From: a virus
Strand: one strand, 5' to 3'
Virus record (IMG/VR): IMGVR_UViG_3300009152_000016
Location: 1 to 33,942 of that record
DNA: 33,942 bases
Part shown: positions 17,324 through 23,874 of the stretch, in pieces
How positions within the stretch are numbered: position 1 is the stretch's first letter
Layout: each line of letters begins with the position of its first letter
Made by a program: the position numbers and the translations under genes
Notes under the pieces: generated by a model
Told to the model about the DNA's origin: nothing
Database searches by the model: none
What the model saw: the letters and a program-made list of their open reading frames with translations, nothing else

Positions 17324-17437
17324 ATGAGAAAAAAAGGAAGTAAAAACAAAGCGAATTTAGAAAAATTAAGAATCTATTTAAATGCAAACCAGCCTAAACA
17401 AAGTAGTCAACCTATTACAGGAAATAGCAACAAGTAA
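17324..17437 (+). CDS. Small basic protein between connector and tail-terminator genes
   Basis: 37-codon frame with an ACT-ATG start context, beginning MRKKGSKNKANLEKLRIYLN. It is strongly basic at the N-terminus and overlaps the next gene by 56 bases in another frame. It fills a gap that would otherwise be empty between 17320 and 17382, and the start context matches many genes here. It could still be chance. Function unknown. Confidence 0.42.
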   Translation: MRKKGSKNKANLEKLRIYLNANQPKQSSQPITGNSNK

Positions 17438-17828
17438 CGCCTTACTAAATGGGAACTTTACTTTTTGTGATGTCGCAGATTTGGGAGCGAGTGCGCCCTT
17501 ATCTTATCCTTTGCTTTGGGGCGATGTAAGGCCTTCTAATTTTGGCAGTAAGGTATTCAGTTTAAACTTACAATTGACTGCAATAGACATCGTATTAAAG
17601 GACTTGAGTAACGAAAGGGACGTACTATCTGACACGCTACAAATTATCTCAGACGTTATTGCTAAAATTAAACAATCTACTTACTACGGAAGTTATTTTG
17701 AGATGCAGGAAAACATTTCTTGTACTCCTATAAAAGATTCTTATGGTGACGAAGTAGCTGGATGGGTTTGTAATTTTACTTTAAACATAGCTAATCCTTA
17801 CGATAGTTGTTTAATTCCAACAAATTAA
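17382..17828 (+). CDS. Tail terminator-like protein
   Basis: 148 residues with a pattern I associate with neck or tail-terminator proteins of Bacteroidetes phages: an N-terminal helix (TSLNKVVNLLQEIATSN), a beta strand with LNLQLTAIDIVLKDLSNERD, a helix VLSDTLQIISDVIAKI, and a late strand with DEVAGWVCNFTLNIANPYDS. Its position after the portal and connector fits the neck. No catalytic residues are expected. Confidence 0.5.
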   Translation: MQTSLNKVVNLLQEIATSNALLNGNFTFCDVADLGASAPLSYPLLWGDVRPSNFGSKVFSLNLQLTAIDIVLKDLSNERDVLSDTLQIISDVIAKIKQSTYYGSYFEMQENISCTPIKDSYGDEVAGWVCNFTLNIANPYDSCLIPTN

Positions 17829-17857
17829 AATTTTAAAATAAATAAATATATATAGTT

Positions 17858-18133
17858 ATGATATTAGAGCAAAGAATGTTAGGCGGTAACGGATGTAAAT
17901 TCATTGATGCAGCCTCAACTGGAAATACTTTTTATGTATTGGTAGTAAATGCTGATTGCGTTTTGACTACTTTGTCAACAGTAGGCGGACAGAACCTATT
18001 GACTCAATACGGATTGAGCGGAAAGACCTTAAAACAAGGAATGTTAATCCCTGCTTTTAACGGTGATCCGATTGCAAACATAACTCCAAGTTCAGGTTCT
18101 GTTATTGGTTACGGCTATAACATATTAGGTTAA
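17858..18133 (+). CDS. Small structural protein
   Basis: 91 residues, Gly/Ser/Thr-rich, predicted beta. The ending ITPSSGSVIGYGYNILG (T-x-x-S-G-x-V-I-x-Y) is common in small proteins next to capsid or fibre genes in Bacteroidetes phages. Possible roles are capsid decoration or fibre attachment. The leader has an AATATATA motif. Its TAA shares a base with the fibre start, so both are probably made together. Confidence 0.5.
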   Translation: MILEQRMLGGNGCKFIDAASTGNTFYVLVVNADCVLTTLSTVGGQNLLTQYGLSGKTLKQGMLIPAFNGDPIANITPSSGSVIGYGYNILG

Positions 18134-19689
18134 TGATTAGCTTAGGTTTAGGAACAGTTGTAGGTGGTAATGGTAGTAGCTTTGGCGGATTTTCTGCCGA
18201 GTATCAAGCTATTTTAACTGCTGGTAGTGGATTTACAAGACCATCTGCATCTCAACAAATTTTGCAAAATCAATTAATTATTGATTTAAAAGCAGCTGGT
18301 GTATGGGATAAACTTGATTCGTTTATGATGTTTAGAAACGATGGTTCACGAGAATTTGGCACAATCAATTGGGTTAATCCTAACAACTTAGCTACAACTA
18401 CTACTTATCCTACATTTTCAAGTGGTTATGGCTTTCAAGGAAATAACTCAAATATGTTTTTGAATTTAAATACAACTGGGCAAACTAAATTTACTTTGAA
18501 TTCTGCTTCTTATGGAGTTTATATTAATGATTTAGGTAATCCAACAACAAATAACAGAGTTTTTATTGGAGCAAATAATAGTAACAACAGAATTCGTTAT
18601 GCAACTTGTACAATAAATGGAATTCCAGTAGGTTCTATTCCATCAGCTTCTCCAATTAAGCATTGGATGATTAACAAAAACGGAACTGCTTGTACACTTT
18701 TTGGTAATGGTTCAAGTCAAGCAACTGCAACTGGTACTGGTACTGCTGAAACTCTAAGTTTTAATGTTTTTAAATATGCAGATTTTGATTCATTTGGTGG
18801 TGGTCAAATTTCAGCAGTTTACAAAGGTTCTGATTTGAGCGGACAAGCTGCAAGTTTAGATTTAATTATTCGTAACTACATAGCTTCACTTAATACATTT
18901 AGTTCAGATACTTTAGCTTATCAATCAAACATAATTGCAAATGGTGGCACAATTAATTTAGCTACTTTAGATGTGCTTGATACTTACTTCTTCAGACCAG
19001 CAGCAACAAACGGAAATATTTTAAATCAATTAGACAGATTAAATATATATGCTGGTTTAGGTAGTTTTCAAATTGCTGCAAGAACTAATTTAATTAAGTC
19101 TGCTCATTATGTTACACCAGTTAATTCACCAACATTTGATGCAAATGGTTATAAGTCTAATGGTTCAACATCTTATCTAAATTTAAACTATACTCCATCA
19201 AGTCAAGGTGTAGCATTTTTAAAAGATAAAAACATAGCTGGAGTAATTGTTAAGAATCCAGCATTTACAAGTAGCTTTTATTCATTAGGTTCAATCGCCA
19301 GTATTGGTGGGGTTGGAGATGTTGCTCATACAATTAACTATTGGAATGGTTCGTTAAGGTCTTATAATAACTCGGATGCAAACCCTTATCCACCATCACT
19401 TTCAAATACTAATACAGTTACAAGTGGTTATGTTTTTGGGGTAACAAAACGAACTACAAGTACTAATGCAGAATCAATAATCAATGCTAACTCTGTTGCA
19501 TCAACTTTAAATTCACTTGCGATGCCAAATATTAGTCAATTTGAATTAGTTATTAATAACAACGGAGGTACTTCAGGGGTTGCATTTGATACTCAATATC
19601 ATGCTTGTAGTTTTCATGGGTCAAGCGATTTAGATTACACAAATTTTAGAACCTATATTTTAAATGTTTTAACCGCACTTAATGTTTAA
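18133..19689 (+). CDS. Tail fibre / receptor-binding protein with two lectin-like modules
   Basis: 518 residues, rich in N, S, T and G, with no signal peptide. Two repeated modules resemble concanavalin-like jelly rolls. Module 1 (about 20-255) begins FTRPSASQQILQNQLIIDLK and module 2 (about 285-518) begins FFRPAATNGNILNQLDRLNI. Each then has an F-x-[MI]-x-x-[AR] strand, a Y-x-T-P/S-x-F block, a 'gSNgS/NNSN-Y/M-LNLN' strand and a C-terminal helix (IIRNYIASL, FRTYILNVLTAL). Repeats of this kind often bind glycans. It is the best candidate for host recognition, together with the C-terminus of the 6463 protein. Confidence 0.6.
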   Translation: MISLGLGTVVGGNGSSFGGFSAEYQAILTAGSGFTRPSASQQILQNQLIIDLKAAGVWDKLDSFMMFRNDGSREFGTINWVNPNNLATTTTYPTFSSGYGFQGNNSNMFLNLNTTGQTKFTLNSASYGVYINDLGNPTTNNRVFIGANNSNNRIRYATCTINGIPVGSIPSASPIKHWMINKNGTACTLFGNGSSQATATGTGTAETLSFNVFKYADFDSFGGGQISAVYKGSDLSGQAASLDLIIRNYIASLNTFSSDTLAYQSNIIANGGTINLATLDVLDTYFFRPAATNGNILNQLDRLNIYAGLGSFQIAARTNLIKSAHYVTPVNSPTFDANGYKSNGSTSYLNLNYTPSSQGVAFLKDKNIAGVIVKNPAFTSSFYSLGSIASIGGVGDVAHTINYWNGSLRSYNNSDANPYPPSLSNTNTVTSGYVFGVTKRTTSTNAESIINANSVASTLNSLAMPNISQFELVINNNGGTSGVAFDTQYHACSFHGSSDLDYTNFRTYILNVLTALNV

Positions 19690-19690
19690 T

Positions 19691-19855
19691 ATGAATCATA
19701 AATTTTTAGAATTAAATATAGTTAGCTGGGCATTGGCTTTTATAGGTTTTATGACGCATTGGCTGCCGGTAGTTCAGTTTCTTTCGTTTACTTTATCGGT
19801 TATTATTTCTTTGTGGCAAATCTCTCAAATGCTAAAAAAATGGTTAAAAAAATAA
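19691..19855 (+). CDS. Small membrane protein, possible holin or antiholin
   Basis: 54 residues starting MNHKFLELNIVSWALAFIGF, with one long or two short hydrophobic segments (residues 9-44) and a very basic tail (MLKKWLKK). It begins one base after the fibre stop and overlaps the next small membrane gene by 16 bases in another frame. Size, charge pattern and position beside lysis genes suit a small holin or holin partner. The call rests on topology alone. Confidence 0.5.
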   Translation: MNHKFLELNIVSWALAFIGFMTHWLPVVQFLSFTLSVIISLWQISQMLKKWLKK

Positions 19856-20079
19856 AAGAAAATATCTCAATTTTAAATCATCCAATCACTACGATTTGCG
19901 GGTTTGTATGTTTCTTTTATTCACTATTCTTAATCGGATATCCTTTACTGTATGAGCCGAAAACAAAAATTGATATTTACTATCCTATTAGTATTGGAAC
20001 TGTTGGTCTATGCTTATTGGTTATTCCCGATGATTTGAAAGGAGCTTTAAAAAAGTTAATCAAAAATAAGAGTGAATGA
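19840..20079 (+). CDS. Two-segment membrane protein, holin candidate
   Basis: 79 residues from the ATG at 19840 (MVKKIKENISILNHPITTIC). A longer open frame begins upstream at a TTG, but the ATG is preferred because it overlaps the previous stop and opens with a lysine-rich start. Two hydrophobic segments (about 17-38 and 48-63) are separated by a short polar stretch. The end LVIPDDLKGALKKLIKNK is basic, as in class II holins and in small Bacteroidetes phage membrane proteins. It ends in ATGA overlap with 20076. Confidence 0.5.
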   Translation: MVKKIKENISILNHPITTICGFVCFFYSLFLIGYPLLYEPKTKIDIYYPISIGTVGLCLLVIPDDLKGALKKLIKNKSE

Positions 20080-20348
20080 TTTTATTACTCCTATATGTTT
20101 GGCTTGATGCAATTCGTGATTCAATAGCTCATCATGACGCTTACTATAAGTTAGGTAGATTCTTTTCAAGGGAACGCAGCGAGATGCTAAAGCCTTTGTT
20201 CTTTCAATACTTTCCAATGCTATGGGATGCTTGGCATTTAGCAAAGTTTATTCAGTATAACATAGTAGCTTTTTTAATTGTTAAGTCCTTAGCCTTTCCA
20301 ATAGTAACTACCATAATGAGCTTGTTATTTATATCACTCTATATATGA
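20076..20348 (+). CDS. Conserved membrane protein of unknown role
   Basis: 90 residues with an N-terminal hydrophobic start (MILLLLYVWLDAIRDSIAHH), a central polar region rich in aromatic residues (FFQYFPMLWDAWHLAKFIQY), and a C-terminal hydrophobic segment to the end. The D-A-x-R-D and D-A-W-H pattern recurs in Bacteroidetes phage and prophage proteins near lysis or tail genes. Function is unknown to me. It is translationally coupled on both sides by ATGA overlaps. Confidence 0.5.
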   Translation: MILLLLYVWLDAIRDSIAHHDAYYKLGRFFSRERSEMLKPLFFQYFPMLWDAWHLAKFIQYNIVAFLIVKSLAFPIVTTIMSLLFISLYI

Positions 20349-21310
20349 AAAAACCAAACAATATTATCTACGAATATTTAAAAGACTACCCAAATACCCC
20401 AAATAATACTTTAGCTAAAAAGATCTATTCAGATAACCCAGCTCAATTTAAAAGTGTTGAATCAATCAGAAGATTAATTAGGTATTATAGAGGTTCAGAT
20501 GGTGATGCTAACAGAGGTTTTGCAAAAGAACATATTGATTACTTAGCTAAACTAAAAGAGGAACTACCTAAAGGCGAAAGTGAAAAGGTAGAACCATACT
20601 ATCTACCAAAAGACCGTCACAAAGTTTTAATTATTAGTGACATTCACTTACCTTACCATGATGATAAGGCTTTATTTGCTGCACTTGAATATGGATTAAA
20701 AGAAGAAGTAGATACTATCTATATCAATGGTGACCTTTTAGATTTCGCTTTAATTTCCAAGCACGAAAATACCACTACAAAACACTCGGTTAAATACGAG
20801 TTAGACTGTGCTAAAGTATTTTTAAAAGGCCTTAGAGAAATGTTCCCAAAAGCTCTGATTATTTATAAGTACGGAAATCATGATTTAAGGTTTGATAAGT
20901 GGATTAGACTTAAAGCTCCTGAGCTATTAGATATTGAGCACATAAATTTAGCAGAGATACTCGGACTTAGGGAACTTGAGATAATTCAATTAGATAGTTT
21001 ACAATGGTGCTATATGTTTGACATCGCAGTTTTGCATGGTCACGAACTACCAATGAAAAGTGGAGGGATTAATCCAGCAAGAACAGCGAGGTTAAAGATA
21101 AATAGACCATTAATTATAGGTCATTTTCACAGACAAAGCAAAGATGCTGGAATGATTTTAGGAAAACCATATTATTATGCTTATTCAACTGGATGCTTGT
21201 GCGATTTATCCCCAGCTTACATGCCAATTAACGATTGGGTACATGGGTTTATTTTAATTAATCAAGGACAAGTCTATCAAAAGGAGGTTATAAATGGAAC
21301 AGTTATCTGA
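20345..21310 (+). CDS. Calcineurin-like metallophosphoesterase with N-terminal helical domain
   Basis: 321 residues. The metal-binding motifs are in order: D99-x-H101 (ISDIHLPYHDD), G129-D130 (INGDLLD), G177-N-H-D180 (YGNHDLRFD), H231 in VLHGHE, and G259-H-F-H262. The first 60 residues look like a small helix-turn-helix region (NNTLAKKIYSDNPAQFKSVE, then SIRRLIRYYRG). All catalytic residues are present, so it should act on a phosphodiester or phosphomonoester, possibly nucleic acid. Placement in the lysis region is curious. Substrate unknown. Confidence 0.82.
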   Translation: MKKPNNIIYEYLKDYPNTPNNTLAKKIYSDNPAQFKSVESIRRLIRYYRGSDGDANRGFAKEHIDYLAKLKEELPKGESEKVEPYYLPKDRHKVLIISDIHLPYHDDKALFAALEYGLKEEVDTIYINGDLLDFALISKHENTTTKHSVKYELDCAKVFLKGLREMFPKALIIYKYGNHDLRFDKWIRLKAPELLDIEHINLAEILGLRELEIIQLDSLQWCYMFDIAVLHGHELPMKSGGINPARTARLKINRPLIIGHFHRQSKDAGMILGKPYYYAYSTGCLCDLSPAYMPINDWVHGFILINQGQVYQKEVINGTVI

Positions 21311-21524
21311 GGAAACAGTAAATGAAGAAATCATCTACGAAGCATGCGAAACAAGGGGAGAAATTATACACATTTGCTCGGTAGCTTTAGGGGTTTCTGA
21401 GGCCTACGATTACTCTATGCAGAGCCGAGAAGACAAGGACCGAATAGATAATATTAGGCGAATGGCTTTAATACTTACAGAAGGATTTTTAACTGAGATA
21501 TATTATGAAAACTATGAAGATTAG
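21294..21524 (+). CDS. Small acidic protein of unknown function
   Basis: 76 residues, strongly acidic, mainly helical (MEQLSEETVNEEIIYEACET at the start). It has one of the best ribosome binding sites in the genome, AAGGAGGT at 21281-21288, five bases before the ATG and inside the end of the phosphoesterase gene. It overlaps its neighbours by 17 and 20 bases. I recognise no family. Confidence 0.6.
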   Translation: MEQLSEETVNEEIIYEACETRGEIIHICSVALGVSEAYDYSMQSREDKDRIDNIRRMALILTEGFLTEIYYENYED

Positions 21525-21918
21525 CGAACACATAAGTTACGATGAGGCTACCTTGTCACCAACAGCGATAAGAAACGGAATATCTAACCAGCCTAATGAA
21601 CAAGAATTAACCAACATGAAATTGGTTGCTGAGCATTGTTTTGAACCATTAAGAAAAATGTGGGGAAAGCCAATTAAAATTAATTCTTTTTTCAGGTCGC
21701 AAAGTTTAAATCAGTTGGTAGGTGGAAGTCCATTAAGCCAACACACCAAAGGACAAGCAATAGATATCACTACTGGTAGTAAATCAGAAAACAAAAAGTT
21801 ATTTGAACTTGCAAAAACTTTAGACTTTGACCAGCTTATTAATGAGTACGATTTTAGTTGGTTGCACATCTCTTTTAAGTCATCAGGAAACCGCAAACAA
21901 ATTTTAGTTATAAAGTGA
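21505..21918 (+). CDS. Endolysin, M15 peptidase family
   Basis: 137 residues forming a single Peptidase_M15_3 domain that cuts peptidoglycan stem peptides. R64 lies in INSFFRS. Zinc ligands are H80 and D87 in S-x-H-x-x-G-x-A-x-D (SQHTKGQAID), and H121 in WLHIS. The protein has no signal peptide and no separate wall-binding domain, so it needs a holin or export. An alternative in-frame ATG three codons later (21514) has the ACT-ATG context common here. Adjacent membrane proteins complete the lysis set. Confidence 0.85.
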   Translation: MKTMKISEHISYDEATLSPTAIRNGISNQPNEQELTNMKLVAEHCFEPLRKMWGKPIKINSFFRSQSLNQLVGGSPLSQHTKGQAIDITTGSKSENKKLFELAKTLDFDQLINEYDFSWLHISFKSSGNRKQILVIK

Positions 21919-21998
21919 ACCAACAGAAAAAAGAAGACATAATCATTTTAATTTTGTGCATCATTTGGGTAAGCTATTTACTATCTACACTACTATGA
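21915..21998 (+). CDS. 27-residue membrane peptide (GTG start)
   Basis: Starts at GTG in a GTGA overlap with the endolysin stop and ends in an ATGA overlap with the next gene. The peptide begins MNQQKKEDIIILILCIIWVS, a short charged start followed by one hydrophobic helix. Double coupling and a membrane segment in a lysis cluster suggest a lysis accessory, but the size makes this uncertain. Confidence 0.5.
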   Translation: MNQQKKEDIIILILCIIWVSYLLSTLL

Positions 21999-22150
21999 AA
22001 TCATTATTGAAATACAAAGCTACTCCTGAACAGATAAAAGCCATTGCAGAACACGAATTAAAAAGAAAAAAGTTAATAGCTGAAGTAGAAAAAGAATGGG
22101 AATTAAAACAAAAGACTGGTAATTATTTAAAGAATGGGAAAAGGAAGTAA
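21995..22150 (+). CDS. Small charged helical protein
   Basis: 51 residues from the ATG at 21995 (MKSLLKYKATPEQIKAIAEH). A longer open frame exists upstream, but this ATG gives the ATGA overlap with the previous gene and an ACT-ATG context. The sequence is a single long charged helix, K/E-rich, ending KNGKRK. No family recognised. It overlaps the spanin-like gene by 17 bases. Confidence 0.5.
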   Translation: MKSLLKYKATPEQIKAIAEHELKRKKLIAEVEKEWELKQKTGNYLKNGKRK

Positions 22151-22463
22151 TTCAGCAATTAGTTTATTTATCATTTTAGCTTTGTGTATTGGCTTGTTTT
22201 ACACGAACTGGTATAAGTTTAAGCCAGCCCAACAAATAAGTGATACAACCATCCAAAATAGGTTAAACGATAACCTTAGAATTGATACTATTATAAAGAG
22301 ATATGATTCTTTAATTTACAAAACCAAGATTAAAACAAATGAAAAAATTATTTATATCTATCTTATTCCTGATAGCGTTTTGCTTGACAGCATCAAGTCA
22401 GGACTGCAAGACTTTGACTCCATCGGAAATGCGAAAAATCCTAAGTATAATGGAACAGAATAA
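22134..22463 (+). CDS. Inner-membrane spanin-like protein (Rz-like)
   Basis: 109 residues with one N-terminal membrane segment (ISLFIILALCIGLFYTNW, about residues 9-26) and a polar, probably periplasmic domain with a heptad-like region (NRLNDNLRIDTIIKRYDSLI). Topology and position after the endolysin fit an inner-membrane spanin. The second half is overlapped for 125 bases by the 22339 gene in another frame, as in Rz/Rz1 pairs. The match is topological, not by sequence. Confidence 0.5.
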   Translation: MGKGSNSAISLFIILALCIGLFYTNWYKFKPAQQISDTTIQNRLNDNLRIDTIIKRYDSLIYKTKIKTNEKIIYIYLIPDSVLLDSIKSGLQDFDSIGNAKNPKYNGTE

Positions 22464-22680
22464 AAGCATTAGTATAATCTCGCATACACAAAAAGAAGTG
22501 ATAGAAATTCTTGAACGCAAGGTGGGAAACTACCGAGATATAGCCGAGCAATACCAGTATCAAACCAAAAGTTTAGAAAAAGAAAACTTGGTCCTTGAAT
22601 CTAAACTAAAATTCCATCAAAAACTTAGCCTAATTGCTACAACTTCAGCAATTATTTTAGGCCTGATCATTATTTTTTAA
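22339..22680 (+). CDS. Secreted coiled-coil protein with C-terminal anchor, spanin partner candidate
   Basis: 113 residues. It has a clear signal peptide (MKKLFISILFLIAFCLTASS) with a Bacteroidetes-like cut before QDC, then a coiled coil of about 65 residues (EVIEILERKVGNYRDIAEQY and on), and a C-terminal membrane segment (IATTSAIILGLIIIF). There is no clean lipobox, so a lipoprotein is uncertain. It begins inside the Rz-like gene in another frame. The mix of secretion signal, coiled coil and membrane end recalls unimolecular spanins. No alternative family is apparent. Confidence 0.5.
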   Translation: MKKLFISILFLIAFCLTASSQDCKTLTPSEMRKILSIMEQNKSISIISHTQKEVIEILERKVGNYRDIAEQYQYQTKSLEKENLVLESKLKFHQKLSLIATTSAIILGLIIIF

Positions 22681-22703
22681 AAATTAATATCTCTGATTTA
22701 TAG

Positions 22704-22719
22704 CACTTTACAAAAAGTG
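22704..22719 (+). terminator. Weak hairpin after the lysis genes
   Basis: CACTTT (22704-22709) pairs with AAAGTG (22714-22719) around an ACAA loop. The stem is A/T-rich and the T tract that follows is poor (GAATTATTTTG). It sits between the lysis genes and the early-type promoter, where a terminator would be expected, but the evidence is thin. Confidence 0.3.
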
Positions 22720-22752
22720 AGGGAATTATTTTGTCTAATTTGTTTGCAGGTG

Positions 22753-22783
22753 TTTGCAATTGTAAACCATTATACTATCTTCG
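22753..22783 (+). promoter_or_regulatory. Bacteroidetes-type promoter for the small-gene operon
   Basis: The -33 box TTTG (22753-22756) and a -7 box TATCTTCG (22776-22783; consensus TAnnTTTG with one mismatch) are separated by 19 bases, the normal spacing. TGTTTGCA occurs twice, ten bases apart (22741 and 22751), overlapping the -33 region. ATTGTA (22759-22764) and TACAAT (22787-22792) form an inverted pair around the -7 box. These could be operator sites. The region 22681-22815 holds no gene. Confidence 0.6.
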
Positions 22784-22791
22784 TTCTACAA

Positions 22792-22822
22792 TTAACCACT
22801 TAAAAATAACTAATTATGAAAA
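22792..22822 (+). repeat. 31-base leader repeat, copy 1
   Basis: 31 bases running through the start codon of the 22816 gene (TTAACCACTTAAAAATAACT then AATTATGAAAA) are repeated exactly at 23091-23121 before the 23115 gene. The shared AACCACTTA core also appears at 30322-30330 just before the 30333 gene, again downstream of a TAnnTTTG box. It is probably a common 5' leader that sets translation in a genome with few Shine-Dalgarno sites. Confidence 0.8.
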
Positions 22823-23058
22823 TTCAAAATCTTATTAAAAAAGCAAATCAAAATAATTTTCAGGATTATTCAGATTGCCCACATCCTGACAGAGTAGAGT
22901 ATCCAAATATTAATTGCTTAATTATGACTTGTAATAAAGGCGATTATGATGGAGAAGTTATTGATGTTTTATATAATTATACAACAGGAATAATAATTTC
23001 AGCATCTGTTTATTCGCAATTTTATGGCGTTCAATCTAAATTTAAATTAAATAATTAA
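22816..23058 (+). CDS. Small protein of unknown function, first in the early-type operon
   Basis: 80 residues, mixed alpha/beta, with a cysteine in each of YSDCPHPDRVEYPNINCLIM and MTCNKG. It is first behind the promoter at 22753 and has the 31-base leader repeat at its start. No family recognised. Early phage proteins of this size are often host-takeover factors, but nothing in the sequence shows this. Confidence 0.55.
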   Translation: MKIQNLIKKANQNNFQDYSDCPHPDRVEYPNINCLIMTCNKGDYDGEVIDVLYNYTTGIIISASVYSQFYGVQSKFKLNN

Positions 23059-23069
23059 TCAACTCAGGG

Positions 23070-23088
23070 GTGCGACTGACCAACGCAC
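23070..23088 (+). other. G/C-rich hairpin in the gap before the second leader repeat
   Basis: GTGCG (23070-23074) and CGCAC (23084-23088) can form a 5-bp all-G/C/A-T stem over a nine-base loop. It is the only G/C-rich stretch in this gap and lies directly before the repeated leader. There is no T tract behind it, so it is not a typical terminator. A processing site or mRNA-stability element is possible. Confidence 0.35.
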
Positions 23089-23090
23089 AT

Positions 23091-23121
23091 TTAACCACTT
23101 AAAAATAACTAATTATGAAAA
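23091..23121 (+). repeat. 31-base leader repeat, copy 2
   Basis: Identical to 22792-22822 and placed in the same way across the start codon of the gene that follows (23115). No TAnnTTTG box is visible in front of this copy, so it is probably read from the upstream promoter. Confidence 0.8.
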
Positions 23122-23306
23122 ACCAAATCACAATCGGCAAAGAAGTTTCAAACAAAATGTTAAACGGCAGAACTTGCAAACCAACCTCATTTGTAGGAGA
23201 AGATTCAGTAAGAGTTAAGTTCACTTACTGGTGTAAAAATTCAAGAACTGAAAAGTCATTCTTTAAAATTTATTCAATTGCAGAATTTGTTAAAGCTATC
23301 AACTAA
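23115..23306 (+). CDS. Small basic protein of unknown function
   Basis: 63 residues (MKNQITIGKEVSNKMLNGRT at the start), basic and probably beta-rich, with VRVKFTYWCK in the middle. The repeated leader at its start strongly supports a translated gene. No family recognised. Confidence 0.55.
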   Translation: MKNQITIGKEVSNKMLNGRTCKPTSFVGEDSVRVKFTYWCKNSRTEKSFFKIYSIAEFVKAIN

Positions 23307-23307
23307 T

Positions 23308-23571
23308 ATGAAAACAAATAAATGGATTTCTTTGGAAGGTGACATTGATTTTAACTTATCTGTTAGATGTATCAATTTACCATTAAACAAGAAGAATTAC
23401 AAACTACTTGATAGGTATTGCAGAAAAAATAGTTATAGGAGTCGTTGTGTACACGAATGGGATTGTTGTGGATGCGTAAGTTCAGTAACTACTTGGCTAA
23501 AATATGTTAATACCAGTCATTATGGAATGCCACAAATAGCCATTTATCAAAAAATTAATTTCAATTACTAA
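23308..23571 (+). CDS. Small cysteine-rich protein
   Basis: 87 residues from the ATG at 23308 (MKTNKWISLEGDIDFNLSVR), chosen over an upstream in-frame ATG because it follows the previous stop by one base. It has six cysteines, four of them in CVHEWDCCGC (about residues 47-56), which could bind zinc. No known family. It lies in the early-type small-gene operon. Confidence 0.5.
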   Translation: MKTNKWISLEGDIDFNLSVRCINLPLNKKNYKLLDRYCRKNSYRSRCVHEWDCCGCVSSVTTWLKYVNTSHYGMPQIAIYQKINFNY

Positions 23572-23572
23572 C

Positions 23573-23737
23573 ATGAAAAAACTACTTTACATCATTTTAG
23601 CTCTTGCCTTATTCCAGTCAACTGCTTACCTACCTTACAAGTTCTTTTTACCTATGCTGGTAGCATCAATCTTAATTATCATTACACAAATCAACCTTTA
23701 CATATATGACCGAAAAAAAACGACTGCAAAGCTTTAG
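23573..23737 (+). CDS. Small membrane protein
   Basis: 54 residues starting MKKLLYIILALALFQSTAYL. Two hydrophobic segments (about 4-19 and 24-43) and a basic end (YDRKKTTAKL) give a two-pass or signal-plus-anchor form. It starts one base after the previous stop and overlaps the next gene by 32 bases. A superinfection-exclusion type role would fit but is a guess. Confidence 0.5.
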   Translation: MKKLLYIILALALFQSTAYLPYKFFLPMLVASILIIITQINLYIYDRKKTTAKL

Positions 23738-23873
23738 ACTAAGCGAAGAATTGATTAGACAGATTTCAATTCATCAGGACAAAATCAATCAAACCCGCTC
23801 AGCTTATGAGGGTATCTACACAAAGGACCAGCTCATTACTGATGCGATTAAACACTTTTTAAAATCTAAATAA
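23706..23873 (+). CDS. Small DNA-binding-like protein (ribbon-helix-helix-like)
   Basis: 55 residues. The pattern is a short strand KRLQSFRLSEELIRQISIHQ, then a charged helix, then KDQLITDAIKHFLKS. It matches ribbon-helix-helix proteins in length and layout (R-L-S-x-E-L-I and a second helix with D-A-I). It may regulate early transcription. The overlap of 32 bases with the previous gene is in another frame. Similarity is by pattern only. Confidence 0.5.
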   Translation: MTEKKRLQSFRLSEELIRQISIHQDKINQTRSAYEGIYTKDQLITDAIKHFLKSK

Positions 23874-23874
23874 C

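Noticed and set aside
20345-21310. Toxin or defence role for the metallophosphoesterase
   Set aside because: Motifs show only the general enzyme class. Nothing in the sequence points to defence.
22681-22815. CRISPR array or tandem-repeat element in the longer gaps
   Set aside because: No regularly spaced repeats were found. The repeats here are two 8-mers and a leader duplication, which fit regulation.
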